Positions 61,320-64,000 of a stretch of DNA of 64,000 nucleotides are shown piece after piece. The stretch is from Pontederia crassipes (Eukaryota; Streptophyta; Magnoliopsida; Commelinales; Pontederiaceae), in the NCBI GenBank assembly GCA_030549335.1, contig CM060187.1, forward strand, positions 59,478,203 through 59,542,202. Direction: 5' to 3'. Numbering within the stretch: position 1 is the stretch's first letter; each line of letters opens with the position of its first letter. A model generated the notes under the pieces. The model worked only from the letters and a program-made list of their open reading frames with translations. It was not told the DNA's origin and did no database searches. Made by a program: the position numbers and the translations under genes.

Positions 61320-63776
61320 ATGGCCATCGCGAACGAGGTCGCCGGCGGCGGAGGCGGTGCGTCGCCGTCATCTATGACGGAGAGATACCGCCGGAGAAGC
61401 GAACTTATCCCGCCGTACATGAAGGCGGCGTCGGGGTCGCTCGGCGGGATCATGGAGGCCTGCTGCCTGCAGCCCATCGACGTGATCAAGACGCGCCTCC
61501 AGCTCGACCGCACGGGGGCGTACCGCGGCATCAGCCATTGCGGCGGGACGGTGGCGCGGACGGAGGGAGTGCGGGCGCTCTGGAAGGGGCTCACCCCGTT
61601 CGCCACCCACCTCACCCTCAAGTACGCGCTTCGGATGGGGTCCAACGCGTTGCTGCAGTCGGCGTTCAAGGACTCCGCCACCGGGGATCTGTCCAACCAC
61701 GGCCGCATTGCCGCCGGATTCGGGGCTGGCGTCCTCGAGGCCCTCGTCATCGTCACCCCGTTCGAGGTATAAAGCTACCTTTTTCTAACAATCCAAATGA
61801 ACTTTTTGTGTTTCGTGCCTCGAATCTCTTGGCCCTTTCTTCAAAAAACCAATTTTTTGCCTTATGAATAAATTATTTCAATTGTTCATTGGATGATTGA
61901 AGACAATGATTCGGTCTAGAGTGAAGTTATTTTTCGCACTTTAATCAAATACTGTTAGAATATATGATACGTAGTTCAGGCAACTAATTGAAACGGCGAA
62001 TAGATAAGGAAGTGTTACTTCAACAATGCGTGGGCGACCTGTCATGGGCATGAGCAAGGTGTTTTCAAATTGAAATCTTGAAGTCTTCTTGTTTGCAGGG
62101 GGTGAGAAAAATGAATTACTGACGATATTTTGTATTCAGATCAGGTGACGAAGTGGGAGTACAGTCTTCAAATCCTATCAAGAAATCTTGTAGAATCTAG
62201 GAATACATGTTAATGCATTCTCCTGCCTTAGACATTTCTAAAAATCCATTCATGCTAAACCATCACTGAAAATTAATATGGTATGCGTTTGCAGGCTTAC
62301 TGGAACCAGCATTGTATCTAGAGCATTATACTTCATAGCTAAAACTATGCCATTGGTGGTATCAAATTATCAACTAAGTATCAAACTAGTGTCAGTCTTG
62401 TTTGCTACTGGAATCATGATATTGGCCTCATTAATTCTGTTGTGGCTTTTTTAGAACTACCTCGGAGAGGGTGTAAGAAAAATAGCTCACTCCAGGAGAA
62501 AGTTCATCAACTATGTGTCTGAGTATCATGGAAAGTTTTATAGACGTAATACTTGTCAGTTTGGAAAGATTAAGTGTCCTGATAGTAACATTATCGTTGT
62601 AGCAAACAAAATAGCAAATGTGCATGGCAAGGAGAGAAGATTTGTTACAGAATCTCTTTTTTGTGAGCATCTCAAAGTTTTGCTTGAACCTCCAAGAGCT
62701 TTATGCACAGTAAATTTTTCAAATCACTTTGTGCGCTTACTAGTCTTCTTGTACAGAAAAAAGATTTCTTAGTGTGACTTTAATGTTTGTGAAGTCGAGG
62801 TTTTGGCATGTTACTAAGCTGGGATTTTACTCAAAATTCTGAAATTGTGCTGAAGAATTTTCTTCAAATAAAAATATTGTAGTATAACCATGTTTTTTAG
62901 CAAGAAGTTATTATGTGTTTTTGTCGCCCAATAGCTGTATATTATAGGGGATTCACATAAAATTTTTGGACTCAAGAGTCAGGTAGCTGTGCCTTTTTTC
63001 CTTTTGAATTAATATGAAAAAAGTAAGAAGGTAGGATATGGTTATGAGTGGATTCTAACTTTGCACTTTCTGCTTTCATGTGACTGTATAGGCATCAAAA
63101 TGTTACACACTACGAAATTACCAATCATATGTTTGGCAAATATGTCCTTTGAACTCTGGCATCTGATTTTACTATTGATTTATTGTTGTATCATTTTGTT
63201 AATGGAATTCAGAGTTTAGTAAGACTATCATTAGTGCAGGTGGTGAAGATCAGATTGCAGCAACAAAAGGGATTGAGCCCGGGACTGCTGAAGTACAAGG
63301 GTCCCGTACACTGTGCGAGGATGATCATTCGTGAAGAAGGTGTTTTAGGCCTTTGGGCTGGTGCCTCACCCACCGTGATGCGTAATGGAACAAACCAAGC
63401 TGCCATGTTCACAGCCAAGAATGCATTTGATGTAGTTCTCTGGAAGAAACATGAAGGAGACGGGAAGGTCCTCCAGCCTTGGCAATCCATGATATCAGGT
63501 TTCCTTGCTGGAACTGCTGGACCCATCTGTACTGGCCCCTTTGATGTCGTCAAGACGAGGTTGATGGCCCAAGGCAGGTCAGGCGGTGACATGAAATACA
63601 AGGGCATGTTCCATGCAATCAGGACTATATCTGCTGAAGAAGGATTGCTTGCACTTTGGAAAGGTTTGCTTCCTCGACTTATGAGGATTCCTCCAGGGCA
63701 AGCTATAGTGTGGGCTGTAGCTGATCAAATAACTGGACTATATGAAAGAAGATACCTGCACGGTGTTCCTCTATAA
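61320..63776 (+). CDS. Mitochondrial succinate/fumarate carrier
   Basis: Inner-membrane mitochondrial carrier-family protein that exchanges succinate for fumarate and links fatty-acid/glyoxylate metabolism to the TCA cycle. Exons 61320-61766 and 63240-63776 join in phase 0 to 327 aa. Three carrier repeats each have the Px[DE]xx[KR] signature: QPIDVIKTRL (51-60), TPFEVVKIRL (146-155, split by the intron) and GPFDVVKTRL (248-257). The blocks GAYRGISHCGG, LKYALRMGSNALLQ, VMRNGTNQAAMFTAKN and RLMRIPPGQAIVWAVADQ are those of Arabidopsis SFC1 (At5g01340), which specifies the transporter type rather than just the family. The N-terminal Gly/Ser extension (1-30) is variable. Exon 1 is strongly GC-rich and exon 2 is not. 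Intron of 1473 bases. Confidence 0.94.
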
Positions 63777-64000
63777 TCACCCCTTTTTGGTAGTGAGGCA
63801 GAGGTCCCTATTGCTGGTCCTTTCTTCCTCTACTTCAACCCTTTCGGCGCATGCTCTGGGGATATAAGAGTTATAGCCTGAGGGAAATTGCTGGTGTTTA
63901 ATTGAGAAGATCAACAATTCTTCCAAGTAGTTTTTTGAGATCAATCAAACAGTACATGTTGACCAGTTTTGGTATCTATTTCATGATTTTATCAGGAAAT
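63777..64000 (+). other. 3' UTR/flank of the carrier gene
   Basis: Sequence downstream of the stop codon up to the window edge. No other feature seen. Confidence 0.5.

Overview
The window is nuclear DNA from a flowering plant. The genes are intron-rich with GT/AG splice sites, one encodes chlorophyll synthase, and the space between genes is AT-rich and full of plant-type transposons. Four of the five well-supported genes have a GC-rich first exon followed by more AT-rich exons. That gradient is typical of commelinid monocots, so such a monocot is my inference; the species cannot be named from the sequence.

Five host genes are well supported. All are on the + strand and their exons join in frame. 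They are a plastid/mitochondrial acetylornithine aminotransferase (15.4-18.5 kb, 3 exons, 467 aa), a TBL/DUF231 wall-polysaccharide O-acetyltransferase (27.0-30.8 kb, 5 exons, 606 aa), chlorophyll synthase CHLG (32.0-36.9 kb, 15 exons, 375 aa), a group-B-like protein phosphatase 2C (56.2-58.8 kb, 4 exons, 382 aa) and a mitochondrial succinate/fumarate carrier (61.3-63.8 kb, 2 exons, 327 aa). A sixth, less certain gene lies on the - strand at the left edge (98-409). It would encode a small Cys-rich protein and has a 5'-UTR intron and a TATA box near 1.51 kb. These genes serve unrelated housekeeping roles and do not form a pathway cluster.

The rest is layered mobile DNA. From 2 to 14.5 kb there are Mutator-like (MULE) and hAT-type non-autonomous DNA transposons, several with target-site duplications readable in the sequence. 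One MULE (12.04-13.59 kb) is a Pack-MULE carrying two tandem broken copies of a glutaredoxin-like host gene. A Ty1/copia element with TSD AGGGT sits at 19.39-24.23 kb on the - strand; its gag-pol is broken by stops and frameshifts. An older + strand copia element with TSD GTTTG spans 38.6-44.9 kb, contains a nested hAT element with a perfect 8-bp TSD, and carries a D-type cyclin gene fragment. From 47.5 to 55.1 kb lies a non-autonomous Ty3/gypsy element of TR-GAG type: 2.26-kb near-identical terminal repeats flank an internal region with a gag pseudogene and no recognisable pol.

I found no rRNA or tRNA gene, no CRISPR array and no bacterial-type system. The most unusual content is the gene-fragment capture (glutaredoxin in a MULE, cyclin D in a copia element), the TR-GAG element with its tandem LTR-end segments, and repeated cases where transposon ends are accompanied by internal copies of flanking or terminal sequence.
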